Positions 8,981 through 18,451 of a stretch of 64,000 nucleotides of DNA are shown one piece after another. How positions within the stretch are numbered: position 1 is the stretch's first letter; every line of letters begins with the position of its first letter. A program made the translations under genes and the position numbers. The notes below the pieces were generated by a model. The model was not told the DNA's origin. It saw only the letters and a list, made by a program, of their open reading frames with translations, and did not search any database. The stretch covers positions 1-64,000 of the forward strand of contig NZ_JAUOQR010000012.1 in the NCBI RefSeq assembly GCF_030547185.1, in the 5' to 3' direction. Source of the stretch: Neptuniibacter sp. 1_MG-2023 (GTDB taxonomy: Bacteria > Pseudomonadota > Gammaproteobacteria > Pseudomonadales > Balneatricaceae).

Positions 8981-10405
8981 CTAACCCATTTTATACGCTG
9001 AGTCTAACGCGACCGCATTTTTTTCAGCTTCAATTGCTCTTTGCGCCGTAATCACAGCTCGACTTACAAGCTCATGTTTTTGGGCAATATCGATATCATC
9101 AGGTATGCGCTGCCCATCAGTGACATAAGTCACAGGCAGGCGTTTTTCCACAATTAGCGAGATCGCCTCACCCAAACTACCTGACTCATCCATTTTGCTT
9201 AAGACACAACCATTCAACCCAAGACTTTTATAAACATTAAAAGCTTGTTCGACGACTCGGCGCTGACTACTACAAGAAACGACTAATAGTTTTTTTAGAC
9301 GCAAAGTTACACTTTCAAGCATCTCCAACTGCGCCTCGCTATGCGGCTCTTGCGCATTCAGCCCCGCCGTATCAATAAGTACGAGACGTTTATTTTTCAG
9401 AGAGTGCAGAACATCATCTAAGCTATTCGCTGCATCAACAACCCTGACAGGGACATCCAAGATACGCCCAAATGTCCGCAACTGTTCATGGGCTGCTATA
9501 CGGAAGGTATCAGTTGTCACTAAGGCTAAGCTTGAACTGCCATACTTCAATACATAACGCGCCGCCAGCTTACCTATAGTGGTTGTTTTACCTACACCTG
9601 TAGGTCCTACAAATGCAACCATACCACCACGCTCAATAAAATCTTCACCAAGCACAGGAATAGAATCCGATAAGCGAGACAAAGCATTTTTCCATGCTTT
9701 ATTAGGCGGCAGCCCCACTTCCATAGAACCTAAAAGATGGGCTGATAATTTTTCACTAACGCCCAACATCTCCAACTTTCGCTGCAATGGGGGCTTGGAA
9801 AAACTAGAATTAACATTTGTTGCCGATAAAGCCTGCTGACTTAATAGGTTTTTGAGCTGTTCAATTTCATTCTGCATTGATCTAATTAAGCTACTTCCCA
9901 TCTCCTCTTCAGGCTGAGAGATTGATAGCTCTTCACGCAGATCGAGACCAAGATCGGCGTCATCAAGCACCGAACCCGTCATGAAATTTCGGTGAGCTGC
10001 ATCCGCTTTCTGCTTCTGCCTCTCTTTAAGTGACGCTAAGATTGCGCGCAGTTCATCATCATCATTATCAAGCTGCCGATTAACTTTGCCAGATGTGTCA
10101 TAATTTTGACCACCCCCCATCTCAGCTTCAGCGATTTGCATTCGGGCCTTTTGCAATTCACTTGCAAGATCCCCTTTTTGACCATGAGTTAAAACGTCAA
10201 TTTGGCTTTGGCGCTTCTGCTCTATTTTCTTCTTACGAGAAAACTCTTGCTGTGCCGCTTCATAATCGTTTTCATGGGCAGCAACAACCTCAACACCACC
10301 CGCAACGCGATGGTTCGATACAATGACGGCATCAGGACCGATTTCATCCCGAACCCTACGCATGGCCTGTCGCATATCTGGTGCGAAGTAACGTTTCACT
10401 TTCAT
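8981..10405 (-). CDS. flhF: Flagellar biosynthesis SRP-like GTPase FlhF
   Basis: A 474-residue SRP-family GTPase that places the flagellum at the cell pole. The N-terminal basic/B domain starts MKVKRYFAPDMRQAMRRV, followed by a long, charged linker (about residues 80-190). The NG domain holds G1 GPTGVGKTTTIGKLAARY, G2 TTDTFRIAAHEQL, G3 IDTAGL and G4-type LSKMDESGSLGE. It follows flhA by 42 bp. Its start ATG has a good AAGGAA site. A GCCGATAA string overlaps this ribosome site and was judged not to be a promoter. Confidence 0.96.
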   Translation of the reverse strand: MKVKRYFAPDMRQAMRRVRDEIGPDAVIVSNHRVAGGVEVVAAHENDYEAAQQEFSRKKKIEQKRQSQIDVLTHGQKGDLASELQKARMQIAEAEMGGGQNYDTSGKVNRQLDNDDDELRAILASLKERQKQKADAAHRNFMTGSVLDDADLGLDLREELSISQPEEEMGSSLIRSMQNEIEQLKNLLSQQALSATNVNSSFSKPPLQRKLEMLGVSEKLSAHLLGSMEVGLPPNKAWKNALSRLSDSIPVLGEDFIERGGMVAFVGPTGVGKTTTIGKLAARYVLKYGSSSLALVTTDTFRIAAHEQLRTFGRILDVPVRVVDAANSLDDVLHSLKNKRLVLIDTAGLNAQEPHSEAQLEMLESVTLRLKKLLVVSCSSQRRVVEQAFNVYKSLGLNGCVLSKMDESGSLGEAISLIVEKRLPVTYVTDGQRIPDDIDIAQKHELVSRAVITAQRAIEAEKNAVALDSAYKMG

Positions 10406-10447
10406 ATCAATTCCTTATCGGCCAAATAAGGCTCAGCTAAAATATAC

Positions 10448-12556
10448 TTAACCATTAACTTCACCTCCCACCGTCGCAACGATAGTGACCTTTTTATTTT
10501 CAGGAATTTCCTGATAGGAGAGCACATGGATCTGATGCTCACCATAACGAACAAACTTAGACATTAACGGCCTAACAGGCGCTGCAACCAAAAGTACTGA
10601 AGGACGCCCCATCATCTCTTGCTGTGTAGCCGTTTCAGATAAAGACGATTGTAATCGCTCAGCCATACCCGGTTCCAAAACTAAACCATTATCTTGCCCT
10701 TGCTGCACAGAATTCAATAACAACTGTTCCAACTGTGGAGCCAAGGTAATAACAGGTAATTCAGGCTCTGAACCATTAATATTCTGAACAATTAAGCGCG
10801 CTAACGAAATTCGGACAGCCGCTGTTAATCCGAGTGGATCTTGAGTTCGACTCACGGCATCAGCCAGTGATTCCGCAATCGTTCGGAAATCTTTTAAAGG
10901 CACCTGTTCCATTAACAAGTTCTGCAATACCTTCAATAGCACACTGAAAGAGAGCTTGCCCGGAACCAGCTCTTCCACCAGCTTAGGGGAAGTTTTGGTC
11001 AACATATCAAGAAGCTGCTGCACTTCTTCATGGCCCAACAACTCATGCGCATGCACTTGAAGCAATTGATTCAAATGCGTAGCAACCACTGTAGACGCAT
11101 CGACAACCGTATAACCTAGAGACTGAGCCTGTTCTTTTTGAGACTGCTCAATCCAGATCGCATCAAGCCCAAAAGCAGGATCTTTAACCTCAACACCCTG
11201 CAACTTACCAAAGACCTGACCTGGGTTTATCGCAAGCTCTCTATCTGGATAAACTTCAGACTCACCCACTACAACACCCATTAAGGTAATACGATACGCA
11301 CCCGGTAAAAGGTCAAGGTTATCGCGAATATGAACAGAGGGAACCAAAAAACCTAAGTCTTGAGATAGCTTTTTACGCACCCCCTTAATACGACTCAGCA
11401 GCTGCCCACCCTGCATTTTGTCGACCATAGGAATCAAACGGTAACCCACTTCAAGACCGATCATATCAACCGGCATCACATCATCCCAGTCTAGATCTTT
11501 CTTCTCAGAATCGTCTTCTTTTGGCAATTCGGCCTGCTCTTTCGCCAACACAGCTTCATCAGATACCTTCTGTTTCTCTTTCTGAATAATCCACCATGCA
11601 CCCCCTCCAGAAGCCGCTGCTAATGATAGGAAAGCCACATGAGGCATACCTGGAATAATCCCCATAATAGTCATAATTCCAGCAGAGACAGCCAACGCCT
11701 TTGGCGAAGCAAACATTTGGGAAATAACTTGCTTCCCCATATCATGGGATACATTTTGACGGGTAACCATGATCGCCGCGGCGGTAGATAGTAATAACGA
11801 CGGTATCTGCGCAACCAACCCATCACCGATGGTTAATAGGGAATAGAAACGCATAGCGGTTTCAAAGTCTAAATCATGCTGCAGCATGCCGATGCCCAAA
11901 CCGCCCAGCAAGTTGATGACCAAAATCAAAATACCCGCTACAGCATCGCCACGAACAAATTTTGAAGCACCATCCATAGAACCATAAAAATCAGCTTCTT
12001 GAGTCACATCTTGACGGCGAGCTCGCGCCTCTTCTTGCCCAATAAGGCCAGCATTAAGGTCCGCATCTATGGCCATCTGTTTGCCGGGCATTGCATCCAA
12101 CGTAAATCGAGCACTTACCTCTGATATACGTCCGGCACCTTTAGTCACCACAACAAAGTTGATAATGATCAGAATAAGGAAGACAACAAAACCAACTACA
12201 TAGTTACCGCCGACAACCACCTCACCAAAGGCTTCAATCACCTTACCGGCAGCATCACCACCCTCATGGCCAGCCAAGAGAACCACACGGGTTGAGGCTA
12301 CGTTCAAGGAGAGGCGCATCAATGTTGCAATCAGAATAATGGTCGGAAAAATAGCAAAATCGAGAGGGCGGTCTGAATAGACACAAACCAAAAGAACAAC
12401 AATAGAAAGAGCAATATTAAACGTGAACAACACATCTAATAAAAAAGGCGGAACAGGCAATGTCACCATCGCCAAGATAACAAGCAGCAGCAAAGGCACA
12501 CCTATATTGCCTTTACTTAATCCGCGAACATTATCGAGAATTACCGCTTTATCCAC
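10448..12556 (-). CDS. flhA: Flagellar type III export protein FlhA
   Basis: A 702-residue export-gate protein. The N-terminal half has eight predicted membrane segments with the FHIPEP family signature region (TRVVLLAGHEGGDAAG and KGAGRISEVSARFTLDAMPG). The C-terminal cytoplasmic half binds chaperone-substrate complexes. The start codon is GTG (minus strand at 12556) preceded by a G-rich stretch; no in-frame ATG lies nearby upstream. A 143-bp gap separates it from flhB and contains a strong sigma-54 promoter match, so flhA probably heads the flhA-flhF-fleN-fliA-che transcript. Confidence 0.96.
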   Translation of the reverse strand: MDKAVILDNVRGLSKGNIGVPLLLLVILAMVTLPVPPFLLDVLFTFNIALSIVVLLVCVYSDRPLDFAIFPTIILIATLMRLSLNVASTRVVLLAGHEGGDAAGKVIEAFGEVVVGGNYVVGFVVFLILIIINFVVVTKGAGRISEVSARFTLDAMPGKQMAIDADLNAGLIGQEEARARRQDVTQEADFYGSMDGASKFVRGDAVAGILILVINLLGGLGIGMLQHDLDFETAMRFYSLLTIGDGLVAQIPSLLLSTAAAIMVTRQNVSHDMGKQVISQMFASPKALAVSAGIMTIMGIIPGMPHVAFLSLAAASGGGAWWIIQKEKQKVSDEAVLAKEQAELPKEDDSEKKDLDWDDVMPVDMIGLEVGYRLIPMVDKMQGGQLLSRIKGVRKKLSQDLGFLVPSVHIRDNLDLLPGAYRITLMGVVVGESEVYPDRELAINPGQVFGKLQGVEVKDPAFGLDAIWIEQSQKEQAQSLGYTVVDASTVVATHLNQLLQVHAHELLGHEEVQQLLDMLTKTSPKLVEELVPGKLSFSVLLKVLQNLLMEQVPLKDFRTIAESLADAVSRTQDPLGLTAAVRISLARLIVQNINGSEPELPVITLAPQLEQLLLNSVQQGQDNGLVLEPGMAERLQSSLSETATQQEMMGRPSVLLVAAPVRPLMSKFVRYGEHQIHVLSYQEIPENKKVTIVATVGGEVNG

Positions 12557-12682
12557 CCAAACCCCAAACCGTCAAAAAAACATCATTTAAAAGTATCATT
12601 CGACCAATACAGCACATACTTACACAGACAAACAAAAAAATACGCTGTTTTTTTGACGAATAATTACACAATGGCAAGAAAA

Positions 12683-12698
12683 TGCAATTTTCGAGCCA
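12683..12698 (-). promoter_or_regulatory. Sigma-54 promoter upstream of flhA
   Basis: On the minus strand TGGCTCG-AAAA-TTGCA matches the sigma-54 consensus TGGCACG-N4-TTGCW at all but one position, with invariant GG and GC exactly ten bases apart. It begins just after the flhB stop codon. Transcription would start near 12672, about 115 nt before the flhA start. FleQ in this window is the expected activator; flhA is a FleQ/RpoN target in Pseudomonas. Confidence 0.8.
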
Positions 12699-12699
12699 T

Positions 12700-13839
12700 T
12701 TATAGATCGTCTTTAAACTCATCAGGAATAGGTAATTCATCCACCTTGACCTCTGTAGGCCGTTCAGCTTCTCGACTTTTAAAACGCTTAAGCTGAAACA
12801 CATAAGCCAACACTTGAGCCACAGCCATATACAACCCTGAAGGGATTTCATCATTAATTTCAGTAGAGTTATAGATAGCACGCGCTAAGGGCGGAGCAGA
12901 TAGTATAGGTACATCATTTGCCTCAGCCACCTCTCTAATTTTCAGCGCAACAAAATCCACCCCTTTAGCAACCATGATCGGCGCCGCCCTATCATCTCCC
13001 TCATACTTCAATGCAACCGCATAATGAGTAGGGTTAGTGATCACTACATCGGCTTCTGGAACTGCGCTCATCATCTGCCTCTGCGCAATCTCTCTCTGCA
13101 ACTGACGGATACGCCCCTTAACTTCAGGCTTCCCCTCAGTATTTTTCAATTCATCTTTAACCTCTTGCAAGGTCATTTTCATTTTCTCGGTGTATTCATA
13201 GAGCTGATAAGGTACATCAACCATTGCAACCAATATCAACACCGCGCTCAATGCCATAAACACCCAGATAATAATCTCTAACGCAGAGTCTATTGCAGGC
13301 CTAGGCTCGAACGTAGCTAGAGCCAAAAGTTCCCCCCTTATATTCCAAAGAATAAGAATGGCAAACCCACCCACCAAAGAGAATTTTGCTATAGCTTTAA
13401 ATAACTCGACTAAAGACTTCAGGGAAAACATTCGCTTAATACCCGCCAACGGGTCAATGCGACTACCTTTAGGCGCAATAGAATCAGCGCTAAAATTCCA
13501 TCCACCTAAAGCGATAGGACCAACAATAGAGGCAACAAGAAGAGAGAAAAAAACACCTGCCAAACCCAGCAATGCATCCCACACCGACAGATCAAAGTGC
13601 GCAAGCATTTTATTCGGATCAAAAATAGCTTGTCTATCAAGCACAAAATTACTCTCCATCATGCCAAGCATATGCTCAGCAAGCTGGGAGCCAAAAATAA
13701 TGACTGAGAAAACAGCAGCCATCAAGACCAAGGTTGTTGCGAGCTCCTTAGATCGCGGAACATCGCCTTTTTCCCGGGCTTCACGTATTCGCTTGGGGGT
13801 GGGGTCTTCGGTTTTCTCTTGACCTGAATCTTCTGCCAT
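12700..13839 (-). CDS. flhB: Flagellar type III export switch protein FlhB
   Basis: A 379-residue export component with four membrane helices in the N-terminal 210 residues and a cytoplasmic C-terminal domain that switches substrate class. The autocleavage site NPTH is at residues 269-272 in VVITNPTHYAVAL, exactly the enteric numbering. A Lys/Arg-rich hydrophilic N-terminus (TEDPTPKRIREAREKGDVPR) is typical. A GGGGG ribosome site precedes the ATG. It follows fliR by 8 bp and closes the fliL-R-flhB run. Confidence 0.97.
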   Translation of the reverse strand: MAEDSGQEKTEDPTPKRIREAREKGDVPRSKELATTLVLMAAVFSVIIFGSQLAEHMLGMMESNFVLDRQAIFDPNKMLAHFDLSVWDALLGLAGVFFSLLVASIVGPIALGGWNFSADSIAPKGSRIDPLAGIKRMFSLKSLVELFKAIAKFSLVGGFAILILWNIRGELLALATFEPRPAIDSALEIIIWVFMALSAVLILVAMVDVPYQLYEYTEKMKMTLQEVKDELKNTEGKPEVKGRIRQLQREIAQRQMMSAVPEADVVITNPTHYAVALKYEGDDRAAPIMVAKGVDFVALKIREVAEANDVPILSAPPLARAIYNSTEINDEIPSGLYMAVAQVLAYVFQLKRFKSREAERPTEVKVDELPIPDEFKDDL

Positions 13840-13847
13840 AAGACCCC

Positions 13848-14621
13848 CTACAGAAACAAATGCTCAATATAATCTAATACAAAACTAGAGATTCGCATAT
13901 ATTGATCGAGAAACCCTCCCAAGTTAACCCAATTGATAAACAATCCAAGCACCATAGTAAAAGGGAAACCAACCGCTAGGATATTAAGCTGGGGAGCGGC
14001 CCTAGACATAATACCGAACGCCATATTAACCACTAACAATGCAGTAACAGCTGGAAGCGCCATAAGCATTGCAGCAGAAAACATCCAACTACCCGCCATC
14101 GCCACTTTCCAGTAACTTTCACGATCTAACGCAGAAAGACTGACAGGCACTACATCAAAACTTCGCACAATAATCTCAATCATCACTAAATGACCATTGA
14201 GCGAGATAAATATCATCATAATCAATGTCAGGTAGAACTGCCCCAACATAACCACAGAAATACCGTTAGTAGGGTCCGTCATAGATGCGAAACCTAAACC
14301 CATCTGCATAGCGATAATCTGCCCACCTAGCACAAAAACCTGATAAAAAACCTGAAACAGAAATCCCAGCATTGCACCAACTAAAATCTGCTGACCAATA
14401 ACAAGGTAGGTATTCACACTCAAGCTATCAAGAGGGGGCATATCAGGCAATAAAGGTGCAACAACAATAGAGACAGCCAGAGCAAGCATTAATCGAACAC
14501 GAGCATTAATTAACTGACTACCCAGCAAAGGCACAGCCATAAAAAATGACGCTATACGGAAAAAAGGCATAAAGAAAGCCGAGATCCATTGTTCAACCTG
14601 TAGAACACTGAGCTCGAACAA
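13848..14621 (-). CDS. fliR: Flagellar type III export protein FliR
   Basis: A 257-residue hydrophobic export-gate subunit with about six membrane helices that assembles with FliP and FliQ into the core channel. The N-terminus FELSVLQVEQWISAFFMPFF matches the family, which requires the TTG start at 14619-14621, because the next Met is at residue 18 and would remove the conserved first helix. The gene follows fliQ by 4 bp and precedes flhB by 8 bp. Confidence 0.94.
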   Translation of the reverse strand: MFELSVLQVEQWISAFFMPFFRIASFFMAVPLLGSQLINARVRLMLALAVSIVVAPLLPDMPPLDSLSVNTYLVIGQQILVGAMLGFLFQVFYQVFVLGGQIIAMQMGLGFASMTDPTNGISVVMLGQFYLTLIMMIFISLNGHLVMIEIIVRSFDVVPVSLSALDRESYWKVAMAGSWMFSAAMLMALPAVTALLVVNMAFGIMSRAAPQLNILAVGFPFTMVLGLFINWVNLGGFLDQYMRISSFVLDYIEHLFL

Positions 14622-14625
14622 AGGG

Positions 14626-14895
14626 CTAACCTATAAGATAAGGAATATTTTTGATCAATCCTGAAAAGTGCTCCATCAAGGTATTCAGGATCCAAGGCCC
14701 CGCCCACATAATGACAAGGATCGTCATCAATAAACGAGGAAGAAAGCTCAAGGTCTGCTCGTTAATCTGTGTGGCAGCCTGAAAGGTTGAAACAATTAAA
14801 CCAATAATCAAACTCGGCACAATAATCACCGAGACTAAAAGAACAATTAGCCAAAAAGCCTCACCAAATATACTAAGTACAACCTCTGGAGTCAT
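14626..14895 (-). CDS. fliQ: Flagellar type III export protein FliQ
   Basis: An 89-residue protein with two membrane helices (FWLIVLLVSVIIVPSLIIGL and LPRLLMTILVIMWAGPWIL) separated by the conserved FQAATQINEQTLSFLPR loop. The length and this loop are diagnostic of FliQ/YscS. It is 24 bp after fliP and 4 bp before fliR. Confidence 0.97.
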   Translation of the reverse strand: MTPEVVLSIFGEAFWLIVLLVSVIIVPSLIIGLIVSTFQAATQINEQTLSFLPRLLMTILVIMWAGPWILNTLMEHFSGLIKNIPYLIG

Positions 14896-14919
14896 AGACG
14901 ACGTCCCGATTCTACACTT

Positions 14920-15669
14920 TTAAATTCCAAAACTCGCCGCCAAAGTACCAATTACCAGCGCCCAACCATCTATAAGAACAAATAACATTATCTTGAAAGG
15001 AAGTGAAATAATGACAGGCGACAACATCATCATACCCATCGCCATTAAGACACTCGCCACTACAAGATCTATAACCAGAAAAGGAATAAACAACATAAAC
15101 CCTATCTGAAAAGCCGTTTTCAATTCGCTCGTAACAAACGCAGGCACCAGAACAGTAAATGGAATCTCGTCCGCACTAGCAACCTCAGGAGTTGCTGAGA
15201 TCTTCATAAAAAGACCCAGATCACTTTCTCGTGTTTGCAGCATCATAAAGTCACGAAAAGGAACACTCGCTTTCTGAAACGCTTCTAACATTGGCAGCTC
15301 TTCATTTGCATAAGGCTGCACAGCTTCCACATACACTTTATCCAAAACGGGCGTCATAATAAAAAGCGTGAGAAACATAGCCATACCTACCATAATCTGG
15401 TTCGATGGCGTTTGTTGCAACCCTAACGCTTGACGCAAGATGGAAAAAACAATGATGATTCGTGCAAATGAAGTCATCATGATGAGCATAGCTGGCAAGA
15501 ACGTCAGCATAGTCATCAACGCAAGCACTTGCAGCGTTACGCTGTAGTTTGTTTCGCCGTTTTCACCCGTCGTCAATGTGAGTGCGGGTATACCAACGTC
15601 CGCAGCTTCCACTGTAAATGCAGTCGCCCCTAAAGCAACAAAGAGAAGAACTGAAAACAGCTTATTCAT
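14920..15669 (-). CDS. fliP: Flagellar type III export protein FliP
   Basis: A 249-residue export-gate subunit. A cleavable signal peptide ([18 protein letters not shown], then VEAAD) is followed by membrane helices with the FliP signatures [34 protein letters not shown], and the C-terminal [19 protein letters not shown]. Five FliP subunits form the export pore with FliQ and FliR. Its start overlaps the fliO stop by 8 bp, implying coupled translation. Confidence 0.97.
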   Translation of the reverse strand: MNKLFSVLLFVALGATAFTVEAADVGIPALTLTTGENGETNYSVTLQVLALMTMLTFLPAMLIMMTSFARIIIVFSILRQALGLQQTPSNQIMVGMAMFLTLFIMTPVLDKVYVEAVQPYANEELPMLEAFQKASVPFRDFMMLQTRESDLGLFMKISATPEVASADEIPFTVLVPAFVTSELKTAFQIGFMLFIPFLVIDLVVASVLMAMGMMMLSPVIISLPFKIMLFVLIDGWALVIGTLAASFGI

Positions 15670-16138
15670 CTCTATCTCCGCTCTTCTCTTCAGAAGCTCG
15701 ACGCTGTTTCACAACCTCAGCTAACCGATTAGAAAAGCTGTCTGCTTTCTTATCATTCGCTTCCTCAATCTCACCTGGCTCAAAAGCATGTAGACGGGAC
15801 ACTCGCCCAGGCGCAACACCTAGCAGTAGATGTTGCTGACCAACCTTAACTAGAACTGCTTTCTCACGCGCACTCAACGGCAAGACGCCGACGACACGCA
15901 TATTTTTTGTCATAGAAGATATGCCAGAGAAACGTTTTAATACCCAAGACAATATAAATATGATTGCAACGACAACGCACAAGCCTACTACAAGCTGGAT
16001 CAAAGCCTCCCCAGAGAAAGGCTCTTTAAACGCTGGAGGTATAGAACTCGGCATAGAAGTATTTGCTGAGGATGCTGTCGCCCCTGCAAAAACCGAGTTC
16101 GATAGCATCAGGAACGCTAAGAAAAGTATTGGACGCAT
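15662..16138 (-). CDS. fliO: Flagellar biosynthesis protein FliO
   Basis: A 158-residue protein with an N-terminal signal-like hydrophobic segment, a membrane helix ([20 protein letters not shown]) and a cytoplasmic segment with the FliO pattern [20 protein letters not shown] followed by [14 protein letters not shown]. It helps assemble the FliP ring and is not retained in the final structure in enterics. It overlaps fliP by 8 bp and follows fliN by 6 bp. Confidence 0.92.
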   Translation of the reverse strand: MRPILFLAFLMLSNSVFAGATASSANTSMPSSIPPAFKEPFSGEALIQLVVGLCVVVAIIFILSWVLKRFSGISSMTKNMRVVGVLPLSAREKAVLVKVGQQHLLLGVAPGRVSRLHAFEPGEIEEANDKKADSFSNRLAEVVKQRRASEEKSGDRDE

Positions 16139-16144
16139 ATCCCG

Positions 16145-16585
16145 CTATTTCAGCCGCTTAATACGTTCTTGTGGACTAATAACATCCGTAAGCCTGATAC
16201 CATAGCGATCATTCACTACAACAACCTCACCATGTGCAATTAAAGTCCCGTTGACCATCACATCTAATGGCTCACCAGCAACTCGGTCAAGCTCGATAAC
16301 AGAGCCCTGATTTAGCTGCAATAAATTACTAATAGGTATATCTGTCTGACCTACTTCCATTGACAAAGTCACAGGAATATCAAGGATGACATCTAATTTT
16401 GGATCAGATACTGGTGTCCCTTCATCCTGTAATTCATCAAGCTCAACCGATGTTCCAACAGCACCCGTTGCAGCTAACAACTCATCAGGATCAACCGCGC
16501 CTCCACCCTCATCAGTGACCTGCTCTTCCATTGCTGCAGCCCATTCATCAGCTAGTGCTTGCTGATCTTCAGTTTCATCACTCAT
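16145..16585 (-). CDS. fliN: Flagellar C-ring switch protein FliN
   Basis: A 146-residue C-ring protein. An acidic N-terminal extension (ADEWAAAMEEQ) leads to the SpoA domain at about residues 68-146 (LDVILDIPVTLSMEVGQTDI, LLQLNQGSVIELDRVAGEP, IAHGEVVVVNDRYGIRLTDV). It forms the base of the switch with FliM and FliG. It lies 32 bp after fliM and 6 bp before fliO. Confidence 0.97.
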   Translation of the reverse strand: MSDETEDQQALADEWAAAMEEQVTDEGGGAVDPDELLAATGAVGTSVELDELQDEGTPVSDPKLDVILDIPVTLSMEVGQTDIPISNLLQLNQGSVIELDRVAGEPLDVMVNGTLIAHGEVVVVNDRYGIRLTDVISPQERIKRLK

Positions 16586-16617
16586 CTATTTTGCTCTCTA
16601 ATAATCTTATCTGCCGT

Positions 16618-17595
16618 TTATTTAGGGCGTACTATCTGATCAACAATTTTTACAGCCAAGTTACCCCGAGCAACTCCCATAGTACAACGATATACGGGCA
16701 CCTTGTTAGCCTTTAACTCAAACGTAGATGGCAACTCTATAGGTATTACATCACCCGCCTCTAACTCCAACACATCACGCAATGTCATATCCTGCTGCGC
16801 CACCACCATATCTAGTGGAAGCTGCGCCATCAAAATATCTCTCTGTAACGCGATTTGCCAGCGCTCATCTTTTTCATCTTCGTTATTCTGGAATCCAGAT
16901 ACGAGCAGATCCCTGATCGGCTCAAGCATGGAGTAAGGCATTGCCACATGAAACTCACCTGATCCTCCTTCAAGATCGACCTGAAAAGTACTGACAACCA
17001 CCACCTCAGTGGGGTTGATAACATTAGCCATTGCTGGATTCATCTCATGGCCTAAATGCTCAAAACTTAGCTCTTTAACTGGACGCCATGCCTCCTCTAG
17101 ATCCAAAAAGAACTGTTCCAATGCTTTATGAATAAGGCGGGTTTCTGTAGGTGTAAACTCTCGCCCCTCTATTTTTGCGTGACGCCCATCTCCACCAAAA
17201 AAGTTATCCACCAGCTTAAAAACCAGCTTAGCATCCATAATAAAGAGTGCGGTGCCACGAAGAGGGGAAACCCGTACAAGGTTCATACTGGTAGGAACAT
17301 ATAGCGTATGAATATAATCGCCATATTTCATAACCTGCACACCACCAACAGTAACATCAGCAGCACGGCGCAACAGGTTAAAAAGACTTAATCGGGTGTA
17401 ACGCGCAAAACGCTCGTTAACCATTTCAAGTGTAGGCATTCTGCCACGAACAATACGTTCATGACTGGCTAGATCATAAGGACGAACTTCTCCGTCCTCA
17501 ACCTCAATATCTTCAGAAGTTTCAACATCACCATCGTCCACCCCATGTAAAAGAGCGTCGATTTCATCTTGTGAAAGCAGGTCTTTGACTGACAT
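16618..17595 (-). CDS. fliM: Flagellar motor switch protein FliM
   Basis: A 325-residue switch protein. The N-terminal CheY-P-binding peptide LLSQDEIDALLHGV occupies residues 6-19. A CheC-like middle domain (about residues 45-225) that binds FliG follows, with VNERFARYTRLSLFNLLRR. The C-terminal SpoA domain (VAQQDMTLRDVLELEAGDV, GVARGNLAVKIV) binds FliN. It lies 32 bp after fliL. Its N-terminal peptide closely resembles three segments in the CheA linker encoded nearby. Confidence 0.97.
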   Translation of the reverse strand: MSVKDLLSQDEIDALLHGVDDGDVETSEDIEVEDGEVRPYDLASHERIVRGRMPTLEMVNERFARYTRLSLFNLLRRAADVTVGGVQVMKYGDYIHTLYVPTSMNLVRVSPLRGTALFIMDAKLVFKLVDNFFGGDGRHAKIEGREFTPTETRLIHKALEQFFLDLEEAWRPVKELSFEHLGHEMNPAMANVINPTEVVVVSTFQVDLEGGSGEFHVAMPYSMLEPIRDLLVSGFQNNEDEKDERWQIALQRDILMAQLPLDMVVAQQDMTLRDVLELEAGDVIPIELPSTFELKANKVPVYRCTMGVARGNLAVKIVDQIVRPK

Positions 17596-17627
17596 CTAGC
17601 AAGGTTCCTCAACCAAATACAATCGCA

Positions 17628-18146
17628 TTACTGCATAACCATATTAGTAAAGAGAATAGCTTCAACACCGGGCTTACCTATTTTGTCTTGCATAATCTCA
17701 CACACTAATTCAGTGGCATCATTTTGCAAAGCTCGTTTACCTTCCAATGACTGTAAAACTCGAAAATCTTGCGCACTAAATAAGTTATTTAGTCTAGAAA
17801 CAATCAATGGCATATGAAGGGTCAACGCATCAGCAACTTTTTGATCGCGAGTTTTCGCCTCTACATAAAGCTGCATATAATGCGAACGCTGATCGTCTGA
17901 CTGGAGAGTAACGACAAACATCGGCTTACCCCCCATAGTTCTCACCTTAGTATAAATAGCTTCAGCCTTAACCGGCTCCGCTGACGCTGCCTCTTCAGTC
18001 GAATCATCTCCACCTAGAAAAAGAAATGCTGCAGTAGCTCCACCGCCACCAATAATGAGCGCAAGTACAACGATAATAATTAATTTTAACTTAGACGATT
18101 TTTTTGGATCGCCCTCTTCTGTACTCGGTCCCTGCTCTTCAGCCAT
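17628..18146 (-). CDS. fliL: Flagellar basal-body-associated protein FliL
   Basis: A 172-residue inner-membrane protein that surrounds stator units near the motor. A short polar N-terminus is followed by one membrane helix (LKLIIIVVLALIIGGGGATA, about residues 20-45) and a periplasmic SPFH-like FliL domain (YMQLYVEAKTRDQKVADAL, LMPLIVSRLNNL-type). It begins a fliL-M-N-O-P-Q-R-flhB gene run after a 305-bp gap, so it probably has its own promoter. Confidence 0.95.
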   Translation of the reverse strand: MAEEQGPSTEEGDPKKSSKLKLIIIVVLALIIGGGGATAAFLFLGGDDSTEEAASAEPVKAEAIYTKVRTMGGKPMFVVTLQSDDQRSHYMQLYVEAKTRDQKVADALTLHMPLIVSRLNNLFSAQDFRVLQSLEGKRALQNDATELVCEIMQDKIGKPGVEAILFTNMVMQ

Positions 18147-18451
18147 GTATAGATCCTCAGCAACATCACGGCAAGTGCTTTACGATAGCCGCATGGTAAA
18201 AATAGAATTAAGCCTAATATAACACACTGATTTTAAGGCTGAAGATCAAGAACCACAAAAACTACTGTTTTTATAGTAAACATCGAACAAGAAGCCGAAG
18301 CGCCATTATAAGAAAAAGAAAATAAGTAGGTATATTAATCACCAAATACACCTATCAAATAAGAAACAACAAACTAACAACCTGATTTCAAAAATATTCT
18401 ACGACAATTTACAGGTCACCTATCTATTTAACAATCATCAACAAAAGCGAT
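18147..18451. other. fliK-fliL intergenic region
   Basis: A 305-bp AT-rich gap inside the otherwise compact flagellar run. It must hold the fliK transcript end and the fliL promoter. No convincing rho-independent terminator is visible; a weak A/T hairpin (aaaaac-agta-gttttt on the minus strand) lies near 18256-18272. A modest sigma-54-like match lies at 18175-18192. Confidence 0.7.
18175..18192 (-). promoter_or_regulatory. Possible sigma-54 promoter of fliL
   Basis: The minus strand reads gcGGctatcgtaaaGCac, with GG and GC ten bases apart and a start point about 20 nt before fliL, just ahead of the GAGGA ribosome site. Only the invariant dinucleotides fit well; flanking consensus bases do not. 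In Pseudomonas the fliL operon is sigma-54-dependent, which makes the site plausible but unproven. Confidence 0.35.

Noticed and set aside
9822-9829. GCCGATAA on the plus strand inside flhF
   Set aside because: No -35 and no rightward gene follows; it lies inside a coding sequence on the other strand.
10415-10422. GCCGATAA (minus) just before flhF, a perfect sigma-28 -10 string
   Set aside because: It overlaps the flhF ribosome site, would give almost no leader, and has no -35 at the right spacing.
12549-12881. Open frame of 110 codons spanning the flhB end and the flhA promoter region
   Set aside because: It overlaps flhB coding in another frame, lacks a ribosome site and has no protein-like composition.
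13358-13822. 154-codon plus-strand frame opposite flhB
   Set aside because: It is the complement shadow of a conserved gene; sequence is not family-like.
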